Of a DNA stretch of 64,000 nucleotides, positions 14,157 to 24,127 are shown piece by piece (the stretch's first letter is position 1; every line of letters starts with the position of its first letter). The stretch is from Yamagishiella unicocca (lineage: Eukaryota > Chlorophyta > Chlorophyceae > Chlamydomonadales > Volvocaceae). Where the stretch lies: NCBI GenBank assembly GCA_003116995.1, contig BDSL01000002.1, positions 1,510,001 to 1,574,000 of the forward strand, in the 5' to 3' direction. The translations under genes were made by a program, and so were the position numbers. The notes beneath the pieces are model-generated. The model saw only the letters and a program-made list of their open reading frames with translations, had not been told where the DNA came from and made no database searches.

Positions 14157-17100
14157 TCGGCACCTCCGCCTCTACGCGGCCGCCGGTAGCGTTGTGGCGG
14201 AGAACGGAACCAGCGCCCATGCGGATAAGCAGCAGCCTGAGGCGGAGGCGGAGGTGCCGGCGAAGGTAGCTGTGGTATCGGCGGCGACGCCACAGCCGGC
14301 AGCGGCGGAGGCAGCAGAGCTGGCGGAGGCACAGGCTGCGCTGGCGGAGGCACGCGCGGGCGCAGAGGCGTCGCAGCTGGCCGCGCAGCAGGCGGCAGCG
14401 GAGGCGGAGGCGCTCCGACAGCGCGTGGGAGTACTGGAGGAGCAGCTGGCCGCCGCTAACAAGAAGGTACGGTACCGTATGATGTGTCGCGATGCGGTTG
14501 CGCCATTTTATTGCGGCGCTTGGTAGGTCGTGTGTTGCGACAACTGACGCAATGACTATCGCACTGTCGCTCTAAGGTCGCTGGCTGTGGTTTGCGTAAA
14601 CTACGACACCGCCAAATCAAACCCGACCTTGTTACAGATGCTGTGCCGCCCAACCTCAGTCCCCCCTTCCCCGGTTCACTGTGTCGTATCAATCGGCTTT
14701 CTCGCCCCCCACCCCTCTTCCCCGGTTCCTTTTGTTGCAACCCCTCTTCTCTTGTCTGCCTGCTTTTATTTGCTTGTGGCACCCAGGCGTCTCTGTCCGC
14801 CAGCCTGACGGCTCTTATGGACGAGCTCAGCTCCCGGAATGACCAGCTCGCCGCTGAGCTAGCCACCGCCCGCGCAGCCGCCAGCGATGTCGACCCCGAG
14901 TACGTCGAGGAGCTCCGAGACCGGGTGGACGAGCTGGAGGCGCAGCTCGTGGCCGGCGCCACCGCCGCGGCGGCGGCGGCGGAACGGGGTGCCTCCCTGG
15001 AGAGTCAGCTGGAGGACGCGCTGGCGGCGCTGCGGGCGCTAGAGGTGCAGAAGACAGGGCTGGAGGAGGTGGTGCGGGAGCTGCGGCGCCAGGCGGAGGA
15101 CGCGGCGGAGACGGAGGAGGCGGCGGAGACGGAGGAGGCGAGCGGTCGCGTGGGCGAGCTGGAGACGCAGCTGCTGATGCGCGACTCGGAGCTGGCCCGC
15201 CTGACGTCGCAGGTGCGGGGTGGGGGAGGGCGGCATAACAGCACCTGGCAAGGTGGTCTGTTGGATGTGAGGGACGCACAAACTGTGCGCTGTGCGGGGC
15301 GGGGTATGAGAAGGAAACCCGTGGGTCGGGGCAGCTAGGGCAGGCGGTGGGGTAGAGGAAAAGCGGTGGGTCGGAAGGCGGGCGCGGCGGCGAGGTGGGA
15401 GTACCGCCCAAGGGGAAATGGGATGGCGTCCGATGCGGGACTTGGACTGACTGGACCCTTACTTGGGACCCTTACTTCGGGCGGTGGGTATCCGCCGTCA
15501 CTATCCTCGGCCTCATGTCCTCATCACGTCACTTGATACTGTCTAATACGCTCCAAACCGGCGCAACCAGTGCAACCACCACCTCAACTGCCACCACCGC
15601 ACCGCCACTGCCACCAGGTATCCCGGATGGAGGGGCAGCTGGAGGAGGAGCGGGCTGCCCTGGCCCGGGGAGCCGACGAGGCGGTGGCGCTGGCCGCCAG
15701 CGCGCAGGAGGCCGCTGAGCTGGCTGGCGCGCAGCTGGACGCGGCGCGGGCGGAGCTGGAGGCGGTGCGTGCGCACGCAGACGAGCAGCGGAGGGCGCGG
15801 GAGGCGCTGCAGGATGAGATAGAGCTCAGCGGGATGGGTGCAACACGGGGGGCCCCAGAGTGCGGGGATGGGGGGGTAGCAGATTGGGGGTCCGTGTGGC
15901 GCTGATGCCACCGTCGTGGTGGTTTACCCTGGGTGGTGGCCGCACAGCCCCAGAGTGTTAGTGGGCGCCAGCATGAGGCTACCGCTGGGTTGTCCCGAGT
16001 CCATAGCAAACTGCGCGTCGATATGCCATGGCTTACTATTTGATCGTTTGGCGCCTCCCTGCCCGCTCCTGACCCTCGCTCCCCGCCCGCAGGTCAGTTG
16101 GCCACCGGCGAGCAGCGCGTGCTGGAGCTGGGTCAGGAGCTGGAGGTCGCCCTGCGGCACGCTGATGGCGCCCGGGAGGAGGTCGCGGCGGCGAAGACTG
16201 CTGCGGCAGACATGCAGCTGCGGATTGACACGGCTCAGGTAGGGGCTGGGGCAGTGGCGGCGCTGGACTGGAGCCCGCTTGCGCGCCAACGTCGTTGACA
16301 AATTGAACAGTGGTTAAGCAGCACCCTTACTCACTCCCCTTTCCTGCCTCCGCTGTCTTATCTCTCCCCGTTTTTGCCTCTTCCTGCACCCCTGGTCGCG
16401 CTGCCAAACGTCACACATTATACGAATGGTCGAGCAGGAGCAGCTGGGCCGTCTGGCCGAGCTGCAGGAAGCTGCGGACGCCGCCGCCGCCGCCCGCATC
16501 GCCGCGGTGACGCAGCTTGCGGACCGGGAGCGTCGGCTGGCCTCAGCGGAGGGCCAGGTGGACGACCTGCAGGGTGAGCTCATCGGCAGCCGCATGCGGG
16601 CAGACTCAGCGGAGGCAGCCGTGGCTGCAGCCCAGCCTGTCGCTGCTGCAGCCGTGGCGGCCGAGGCCGCCACGGCGGCTGCCGCTGCTGGCGGCGGCGC
16701 CCGGATTTCTGAGCTTGAGGCCGCGTACGAGGCCCTGCAGCGGGAGGCCGATGAGCTGCGCCTGCGCGCCGCCGCCGCTGATGACGCGGCAACGGCGGCG
16801 GAGCTGCTGCGCGCACGGGTTTCGATCGGAGCTCGAGGCAGCGACGGCGGCGGACAGTGCCAAGCTGATTCGCGCGAGGGAGACAGTCACCCGGCTGCAG
16901 TCCGACAAAAAGGACGCGTCAACTAGGCTTGAGGAGGTGCAACAGCAGCTGGCGGAGGTACGTATGAGTAATGCGCAGCTGGAGGCGTCGCTGGCGGCGC
17001 TCAAACGGCATCAGGAGCTGGTGCGGGACGGGCTGGCTGACCCGGACCCGGCAGGTATGCCGGCGGTGGTTTCCGTCTCTCGCAGCATCCCAACTGAGGC

Positions 17101-18283
17101 CACGGACGCTACTTCAGCGGACACCTCGGCGGAAGCCGCAGCGACGGCGGTGGCGGCGGCGGATGAGGCGGCGCAGCAGCTGGCGGACGCGTATGAGGAG
17201 ATGGCGGGTCTGACTCGGCGGCTGGAGGAGGCGGAATCGGCGCTGGCGGAGGCGGGAGAGCGGTTGTTGGACGCGAAGGAGGAGAATGCGCTGCTCACAG
17301 CTCGTTGCGCGGAGTCGGAGGCCCAGGTGGAGGCTGCCAGGAAGGACCTTGCGGCAGCGCAGGAGGAGGTGCTGCAGGCGGCCTCGGCGGCGGACAAGCG
17401 CTGCACGGAGCTGCTCGAGCAGGCCGCCAGCGTCGCCGCCGCCGCCGCCACGGAGGCGGCGGCGGGAGCTGCCGGCGGCAGTCGCAGCCGCCGCGGCAGC
17501 GACGGTAGCGGCTGGCGGCGGCGCCGTCCCGGGAGGTCAGAAGCCGCCCCCGCAGCCGGTGCGGCGACCGTCCCGAGATACGGCCGAGGGCTTTATGACC
17601 GCCACGGCGCCGGCGGCGGCCGCCACCGCTGACGCTGTACGGCGGGCCGTCCGCGACGACGCTCGCGGCGTGAGCGCCATCCTTGCCGGCGCACACGAGC
17701 GAGCGGTCGGTCTGGCGGCTAGGCTCAGCCGGTCTCAGAACCTCATGGCGGAGCTGGAGATGGTGAGGAGGGGAGCGAGAACCAGTAGGGCTGGACCGGG
17801 GGCGAGATAGAGGTGGCGGCTGAGGCCATGGCGCTGGCAGGTTCTGCAACTCGGAAGGCGGCTTTACCCTGGGCTCTGGCGTGAATGCGCGAGGGGTTGC
17901 ACTGAGGACGCATAATTCTAGGAGCATCGACAGCCACACCGCCTAGCACTCCCTAGCATTGCTGGCGTGTGTTTGGTGACTGCCGGGATTCGACGGACGT
18001 GCCGATGCCGCCGGCCATGGAAATGCCGTTTCAGGTCCTTTTCAGGAACCATGGCCATTTCGTTCGTTCCACGCGTCTCTGTATTACTAATGCCTCTCCC
18101 CGGAGCTGCTCCTCAACACAGCCCATCTCGCCTACGAACGTGCGAACGCGCAGGCCACGGCCGCCGCTACCTCGTCCTCGTCCTCCTCGGGCAGCAAGGG
18201 CAGCGCACAGCTGCCCGAGTTTTCGGAGCTACTGCAGTGCGCAGTGGCGCTGGAGGGGCTCATGGTGGTGCTGGAGGCTGGAG

Positions 18284-18294
18284 TCAACCAGCAG
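18284..18294 (+). repeat. Target-site duplication, left copy
   Basis: TCAACCAGCAG lies in the golgin exon directly before the retroelement. An identical copy follows the element at 22864-22874. Removing the element and one copy restores an in-frame exon reading VNQQQQDLHAK up to a donor at 22896. Confidence 0.9.
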
Positions 18295-18303
18295 CGCTCA
18301 AGC

Positions 18304-19115
18304 TGCAGCACGACTATGCGGGACCCCAGCCCATGCACCGCCTTGCAGGCGCCAGCTGCTACTACGTAACCCTAAAACAGCTATCGCTGGCAAGGGAGAG
18401 CGGGATCGCCATCACGGCCGCCGGTCAGCCCTATGCCCCAGAAATCAACACCCTATATGAGGCGGTCCAGCTAGCGAGGGGTCGGGCCGACGCCCAACTC
18501 CCACTGCCCTATCGGTATGTTATGCCCCTAGTGGAGCTCGGCCTAGATCTGCAATCTCTGGTGGACCAGAACACCGGGGCCCACCTCATCACCAGTGCCG
18601 AACTGCAGAACCTCTTCATCAACAAAACCAGGATCCAACGCCGGCACAAAGTTGCGCTCAACCGTCTTAGCCTTGCGCTCAGCGCACACTGTGATCCCCT
18701 TGAACGGGGCAAAGACATGGACCCCAAACGCTACGCCAGCGCGGCACCCCTAGGGGACAGGCGCCTCCGGCGGATACCAGACGTGCCCGCATTTGCTGGC
18801 TTGCTATCCAAATCGCGCGTGCCCAACGCTGCCGTCATGCCCTCTATGGACTCACATACCCTGCGCACCCGCCGCGGGGTAGTGCCAGGAGAGCACGGGG
18901 GCAGGCGCCTGCAAATTGCCCCAATGCCAGAGGCCACGGGAGCACAATACCCCCGACATGGCATCGCCGTAAACCCGACTCCGAACGGGCCCCGCCCGAG
19001 GTACCGACCACCAGGACCCACCATCGCCTCAACGAGAGACCTCCCGGCGGGGGCGCAAGCGCAAAGGTGTTACAGCCCGGCAGGAAGAACTCATCGCCAA
19101 AAGCACGCGGTGTGA
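18304..19115 (+). pseudogene. Retroelement ORF, 5' part (frame 0)
   Basis: An open frame enters from the golgin exon and continues through the element to a stop at 19113-19115. It contains conserved-looking helical stretches such as LPYRYVMPLVELGLDLQSLV and RRHKVALNRLSLAL, then low-complexity Pro/Arg sequence. I do not recognise a domain; it could be the region immediately after the RT palm/thumb of the full-length element. The frame overlaps the open frame of the next part: in that frame the last upstream stop is at 18970-18972 and it is open from 18973. A single indel between about 18973 and 19115 would join the two parts into one polyprotein. Confidence 0.6.
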
Positions 19116-22044
19116 TAACAATAAGACACGCACGGCCAAGGCCAGAATCCATGATGTACCGGCACTTGTGCAGCTCCATGCCGAAGAAGAAGGGAAACCT
19201 GCAACACAGTGGGCCCGCCTGTGGGCCGGCACCGACGACGATGTGGCCGCTTTCTGGCGGGCGGTCCTGGAAGATATGCGGCCCCATGTCAAAAGCCTGG
19301 GGCGAAGGCAACAGCCGACACAGACGCACGCACCGCAATTACGACTTACCGACCAGGACGGTGATGAGGGAAGATGGGACGCTGACCCTATCCACGAACC
19401 CACCGACGCAGAGGGCATCCCACTCCTAAACACGGCAGACATACATGAGGCCCTGCCCCCACTAGCTGAAGCAGCGACTCCGCAGGCAGCCCGCCCGCTG
19501 GGCGAGCCATGGGAGCCATGGCGCGTCGCAAGGGCGCAAATCCTGGCAGACCAAATACCCTGGCCGGGCATGGGCGACACGACGGCAGAACACCAACTTA
19601 CATATGACCTGTACCGCGACACAGAAGTCATCAGTGAGGTCGTAGCCGGCCCATTCACAGTCAGGCATACCACTACAGCGGCCGCCACCAAGAAGGCTCG
19701 TAAGCAAGCGAACCGGAAGAGGCGGCACGCTGATAATCACCCGGAGCGGCAGGATGACGACCCGGCAACCACCCAGGGCGCCAGCAGCCACGAAACCCAA
19801 TACACAGTCGCATGGCCCCACTCGATCATCCCGCTCTCTGTCCTGCGGGCATACGTTCGACAAGGATACACCTACGAAAGCGTCCAGGAAGTGCAGGACG
19901 AGCTAGGACCGCACCTCGACAAATATTTCCGCAAGGTCACCTGGAAAACCTCCAACATGGCACTCTGGAACCTGGAAAGGGACCCGAATTTCCCCGCGGC
20001 ACTGCAGCGATACAAGGCCGCCCGCAACACACCAAGAGACCCCAGGCCAACCCGCCCGGCCCCAGCGAGAGACCAATCTCTCACCAACGCCCAAAAGCAG
20101 GGCCGGTGGGACCCGCCTGACGAACACGCTGCGACCCGGAAGCGCACCCTACGGGGCAACACCACCATCAACACTATATCCCAGAACCCTCACTTGGATG
20201 TGTATCCCCCAGGCCGGTACACCATCCAGTTGGGGACGCGTGCACCCTTAGCTACAAGCCTTGTAGCCGGCACGGAATACACAGCGCACGTGTACGACCC
20301 GCGTGGGGTGTGCGTGGGCCGCCTCACCGCAGCCCGGCTACACCTCCTCCGTGCACGCTGGCAGCATATGAAGGACCGGACGCCCGAGCTCCACTGCAGC
20401 CTCACCGCCCAGGGCGGATTCGAAGAGGATGTAGCCCGCCTCCTGCACCGAAGTCAAGCGGGGGCAGACGGCAGGAAAGGGAAGTCTACACCCCGCTCGG
20501 AGACCACGCTCAACGTCTCCCTAAGCGGGCACCTAGTGAGCGCCCTGCGCAACCTCCAGGCTGGACATGTGACGGAGCGGTTTGCCTCCCCACTCAACAG
20601 CCTGGGCACGGCCGACTGCTACTTCAGTCGCCACAGCGAAGACCAGCTTTTCGGTGCATGCACAGAAGGCTACAGCCACCGCTTCACCGGCCTATCCATG
20701 GCACACCCGGACCCTACCCCAGAAAGTGCCAAACGAGCCCTTGGCTGGGCCATCGCCAGTGCTGAAACAGTGGCAACTTCCCCTGAACCCACCGTCACCC
20801 TTATCGCCCTCCCATATGACCGAACGGGCCCGTACACGCACCTCACCGAGAGCGCACTAGTCCACCGCCTCGCCCAGCTGTGGGACGGCGACCTCTCCAG
20901 CCTAACCACTGGTGATGGCACAGCCTCCAGCGCCCCGCGATATGCTCGTGGAATCGACATCCTCTTAGTGGCCAATAGCGCAGGCTTAGAAGCCTTCAAT
21001 AATTGCGCATGGAAACAACTCCGCACGACCCTAATGCAAAGCGGGGACGGCGTTAAACAACTCGCACCCACGCGTATAGAGCAAAAGCAAGGAGAATCGG
21101 ACAAGCACTGGTGTTGCTGGAGAGCCCGGAAGAGGGCTAAGGAACTACGTGCGCAGCCGCCCAGCGCGCCGACACTCACGGTATGCATCGCGGCAACCGA
21201 CGCGCACGAACGCCCGATTCGGACGGACTTCCCCGCCACGCTGGGCCTCCAATATGACGCTGACAGCATCACCTGGACCGATGGCAGCTGCCTTAAGCCC
21301 GACGAGGAAGGAGGGCCGCAGCGCACTGGGGCCGCCTACTACAAAGCTGGGAAGACAACCCACGTAAACCCCAACGGTATCGACTATACGAACACTATCC
21401 AAAGAGCTGAACTAGCAGCCATCAGGGCCGCTCTCGCCGACCCAGAGGTGCAGGAACAGTACCGGGCTACTATTGCTACCGATAGCATTGCCTCACTCTA
21501 CCTAATAAGGCGTGCAATTAATGCGCCAGAAAAGCTTCACATTTCCAAGCACAGAGCACTACTACTATCGATAGTCGACCTGCTCCGAAACTACGCCGAG
21601 GCCGGCACTAAGATACACCTGCTGCACGTACGTTCTCATACTGGGCTCCACGGAAATGACATGGCAGACGCTGGAGCCACGGCTACGGCCTCCGGAGAAG
21701 TCGCTGCTGATATAATAGAGGAAGCTGAGAACGAGGGATACCGCCACATCCACTGGGCGGCACGCAGCAGGGACACCTGTTTTGTGTCGGACCTGAATAG
21801 GGGACTCCTAAAGCATCTCCCGTCAGAGATGTACGGCGGTTACACCAACGACCCCGAGTCAACCGCACGCTGGAGGGAGGCTGCCCCCGAACTCTCCGCC
21901 CGATTCAGCAACGCCTATCTCACCACAAACCGTATGGGCCACTGGCTCGCAAAGCAGGTCCTGTACGCGCGCTATGGGTACCTTCACAATGCCCGACTCA
22001 AACAGCTCTACGGCCGAGGCGGGGACGGTAAATGCCCCCTCTGA
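18973..22044 (+). pseudogene. Retroelement ORF: PCIF1-like MTase domain, RNase H, start of zinc knuckle
   Basis: Residue numbers count from the codon at 19168. Residues about 470-605 begin with ERFASPLN and contain FGA and EPTVTLIALPY. This order matches the catalytic region of PCIF1 (cap m6Am methyltransferase family). The position of its NPPF motif reads AHPDPT, so the catalytic motif is probably degenerate. Residues 701-840 form an RNase H with the acidic set Asp705 (in TDGS), Glu748 (in RAEL), Asp772 (in ATDS) and Asp831 (in HGNDMAD), preceded by VRSHTG. The frame ends at TGA 22042-22044, exactly where the second Cys of the knuckle C-x2-C is expected. No reverse transcriptase is present. 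The protein would serve retrotransposition; the role of the methyltransferase-like part is unknown. Confidence 0.75.
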
Positions 22045-22743
22045 CGCCACAGCCGGGAAGGCCCCACAACTGACTCCGGCAGTCACATCCTCGGGGGCTG
22101 CCGTCACAAAACTATGGTAGGGGCGTACATTAACCGACATAACAGCGCCGTACGGGCAGTCGCTGCATGCCTGCACAACGGCAACAAAGGAGGAGGCCTT
22201 ATGGTCATGGATGCAGGAAGGGCGGAAGAGCTCCCTGAATACTGTGCGGGAAACAGGCCACCGCTCTGGATGTTCACGGAAACCGACCGACGAGACCCCA
22301 ACGTCAGCAAAATGCGCCCGGACATCATGTTCATCCCTAACCTACCCGGAAACAGAATCCCAAGAAACGCTACTACCTGCCGATTGCCTGGACCCAAGAA
22401 CCAATACCCTGTGTACATCATTGAGGTACGCTACACCAGCGACCTGAACCACTCGGACAAATGTACGGAGAAAACCATTCAGCACAAGAAACTTTCCGAC
22501 GCCCTGGAGCGAGCGGGCTGGACGGTGCACTACACCAGGAATGAGGTAATTACCCTAGGTGCCACCGGCACCATCCCCAATACGGTCAAGCCACTACTCC
22601 AAACCCTGGGAGCCAGCGCTGAACAAGCCAACAAATGCTGCCTACACCTCCACCAACATGCGGTGGTTAGCGCCGGCGCCATCATCAAGAACCGCCGAGT
22701 GCTGGAAAACGGACCGCAGCAGGGAGCCAGGGGGGTGGGCTAA
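22045..22743 (+). pseudogene. Retroelement ORF, C-terminal restriction-like endonuclease
   Basis: This is the same frame as the preceding segment after the in-frame TGA. It begins with the rest of the CCHC knuckle (HILGGC; His and Cys present). It then shows the restriction-like endonuclease signature: MRPDIMFIP, about 30 residues, YIIEVRYTSD, and a downstream AEK/QHKKL-like helix (KTIQHKKLSDALERAGW) ending near LGATGTIPN. In site-specific and RandI-type non-LTR elements this nuclease nicks the target DNA to prime reverse transcription. The stop is at 22741-22743, followed by about 100 bp of 3' UTR and the (ATT)n tail. Confidence 0.8.
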
Positions 22744-22844
22744 GGGTAACTTTTTGACCCCACAGGTGGCGCGAGCGTATAGGGTGTACTAACACCCTCA
22801 CCGCCCCGCCCCCGTAATACATGCTAGGCCTAGTGCCAGCGTAC

Positions 22845-22863
22845 TCATTATTATTATTATTAT
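22845..22863 (+). repeat. (ATT)n 3' tail of the retroelement
   Basis: About six ATT repeats sit immediately before the right target-site duplication. A microsatellite tail is the usual 3' end of several non-LTR clades. Confidence 0.85.
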
Positions 22864-22874
22864 TCAACCAGCAG
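22864..22874 (+). repeat. Target-site duplication, right copy
   Basis: TCAACCAGCAG is identical to 18284-18294. The golgin exon resumes at 22875. Confidence 0.9.
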
Positions 22875-24127
22875 CAGCAGGACCTGCACGCCAAGGTTTG
22901 TCCGATGGGTCGCCGGATTCAGGAGATACCGAGCGGGCATTGGGGGCATTAGAGGCCAGGTTATGCCTCTGGCAAGCGCAATCCCGTTTTGTCCCTCCCT
23001 CCCTCTGGAGTGTACGATGCCCCCTATGACTAACCTCTGATTAACCTCACTACCACCACCGACGCGCCGCACCGCAGGCAGAGCAGGTGACCCAGATGTC
23101 CAGCCTGCAGGCCCGCGCCACCACCCTGGAGCAGCAGAACCAGCTGCTGCAGCAGGAGCTGCGGCGCTGCGAGACGGTGGCGGGCAGCGGCGGCGTGGGC
23201 GGCACCAGCATCGCGGCCGCCGCCGGCAATAATGGTGCCGCCGACGAGGGCGGCAGCATCGCTGTGCAGCTGCTGCCCCGAATAGGAGTTCCGGCAGCTG
23301 GGGGCAGCAGGCCGGTGAGTCGCGCATGTGTGCATGCGTGCGCAAAAAGGCTGGCGGCTTACACCATTGTGGTGATTGCACCATTATTGCTCCCTCCTCG
23401 TTCCTGTCAGGCCATGAGGGCCCCAGTTAAGCAGGGGGAGCGGCGTTTCCTCTGCAGGGCCGGGCAAGCGCCGTCATGGGGAAATCGTAGACTGCGCAGG
23501 ACAGTCCAACTTTTCAGGAAGCGCATACGCGCAGTACCGCCAAGCAAAATGGGTATATGGCCCCATGGTCCGCTCCTTGCTGTCACCCAGGAGCGTGCAC
23601 CTACATGCCGCAACGCCCGACCACTTTTTTCCTGTTGCGGCTAACTGTCGCCAATCCTCCCGTCCCTCCTCACCCTCCCCTGCTGCAGACCGCCGCAGCG
23701 CGCCACCGCGCAGCGCCATTCGACATCGAGGCAGGCTGGGGCGGTGGCGATGCCTCCACCGCCGCAGCTGGCGGCTCCGCCGTTCCTGTCTCCGTCGGCG
23801 CAGGCGGCGACCCTCTGTACGACAGTGACGTGGAGGACGCCACCGGCGCCGTGGCGGCTTATGCTAACGGCAGCAATCGTCGGCTCAACCTGGACTTCCG
23901 GCCGCTACTGTCGTCGCCTCTGATGCGCGGCGCGCACCCGCACGTACGGCAGGCGATCGACGTATGTGGACCAGGCCAGCGTGTTCGCAGGCCACTGGCT
24001 CACGAGCCGTCCGACGCTGCGCCTGGGCGCGCTGACGTATGTGCTGGTGCTGCACCTGATTGCGCTCACGCTGTTCTCGTTGGGCCGGCACTGTGGACCC
24101 GCCGCTGGGCGCCTGAGTGCGCCGTGA

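Larger units (their letters stand above)
18295..22863 (+). mobile_element. 5'-truncated RandI/Dualen-like non-LTR retrotransposon
   Basis: The element lies between two 11-bp target-site duplications and ends in an (ATT)n tail (about 22845-22863). This is typical of target-primed reverse transcription. It starts in the middle of an open frame with no 5' UTR. No reverse-transcriptase catalytic motif ([YF]xDD context) is seen in any plus-strand frame, so the RT is probably lost by 5' truncation. Domains in order are an unassigned N-terminal stretch (18310-19115), a basic RGRKRKG linker, a PCIF1-like methyltransferase-type domain, an RNase H, a CCHC knuckle and a restriction-like endonuclease. 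RNase H plus a restriction-like endonuclease fits the RandI/Dualen clade known from Chlamydomonas; the clade call is inference. The copy is dead: it has a frameshift and a nonsense codon. Confidence 0.88.
14157..24127 (+). pseudogene. Golgin-84-like coiled-coil Golgi tether, decayed and transposon-interrupted
   Basis: By family, golgin-84/GC1-type proteins are Golgi membrane tethers anchored by a C-terminal helix. Exons inferred from phase-matched splice sites are 14157-14466, 14787-15212, 15618-15837, 16093-16238, 16438-17762, 18106-18294 joined to 22875-22895 (split by the retroelement), 23078-23314 and 23689-24127. They encode about 1100 residues of Ala/Glu-rich heptad coiled coil, then a segment with the motif FDIEAG. 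The end is a basic-flanked hydrophobic tail containing LTYVLVLHLIALTLFSLG just before the stop, as in golgin-84 or CASP tails. Breaks: the satellite replaces the 5' end, and there is no credible start codon (14194 is GTG inside a longer open frame). There are apparent +1 shifts near 16828, between 17450 and 17480, and at 23962, plus a 4.6-kb insertion in an exon. A CASP-like golgin is the alternative. Assembly error could explain single indels but not the insertion. Confidence 0.7.

Noticed and set aside
22042..22044. TGA as selenocysteine in the retroelement knuckle
   Set aside because: No SECIS-like structure was noticed downstream, and a simple TGC-to-TGA mutation in an already frameshifted copy is sufficient.
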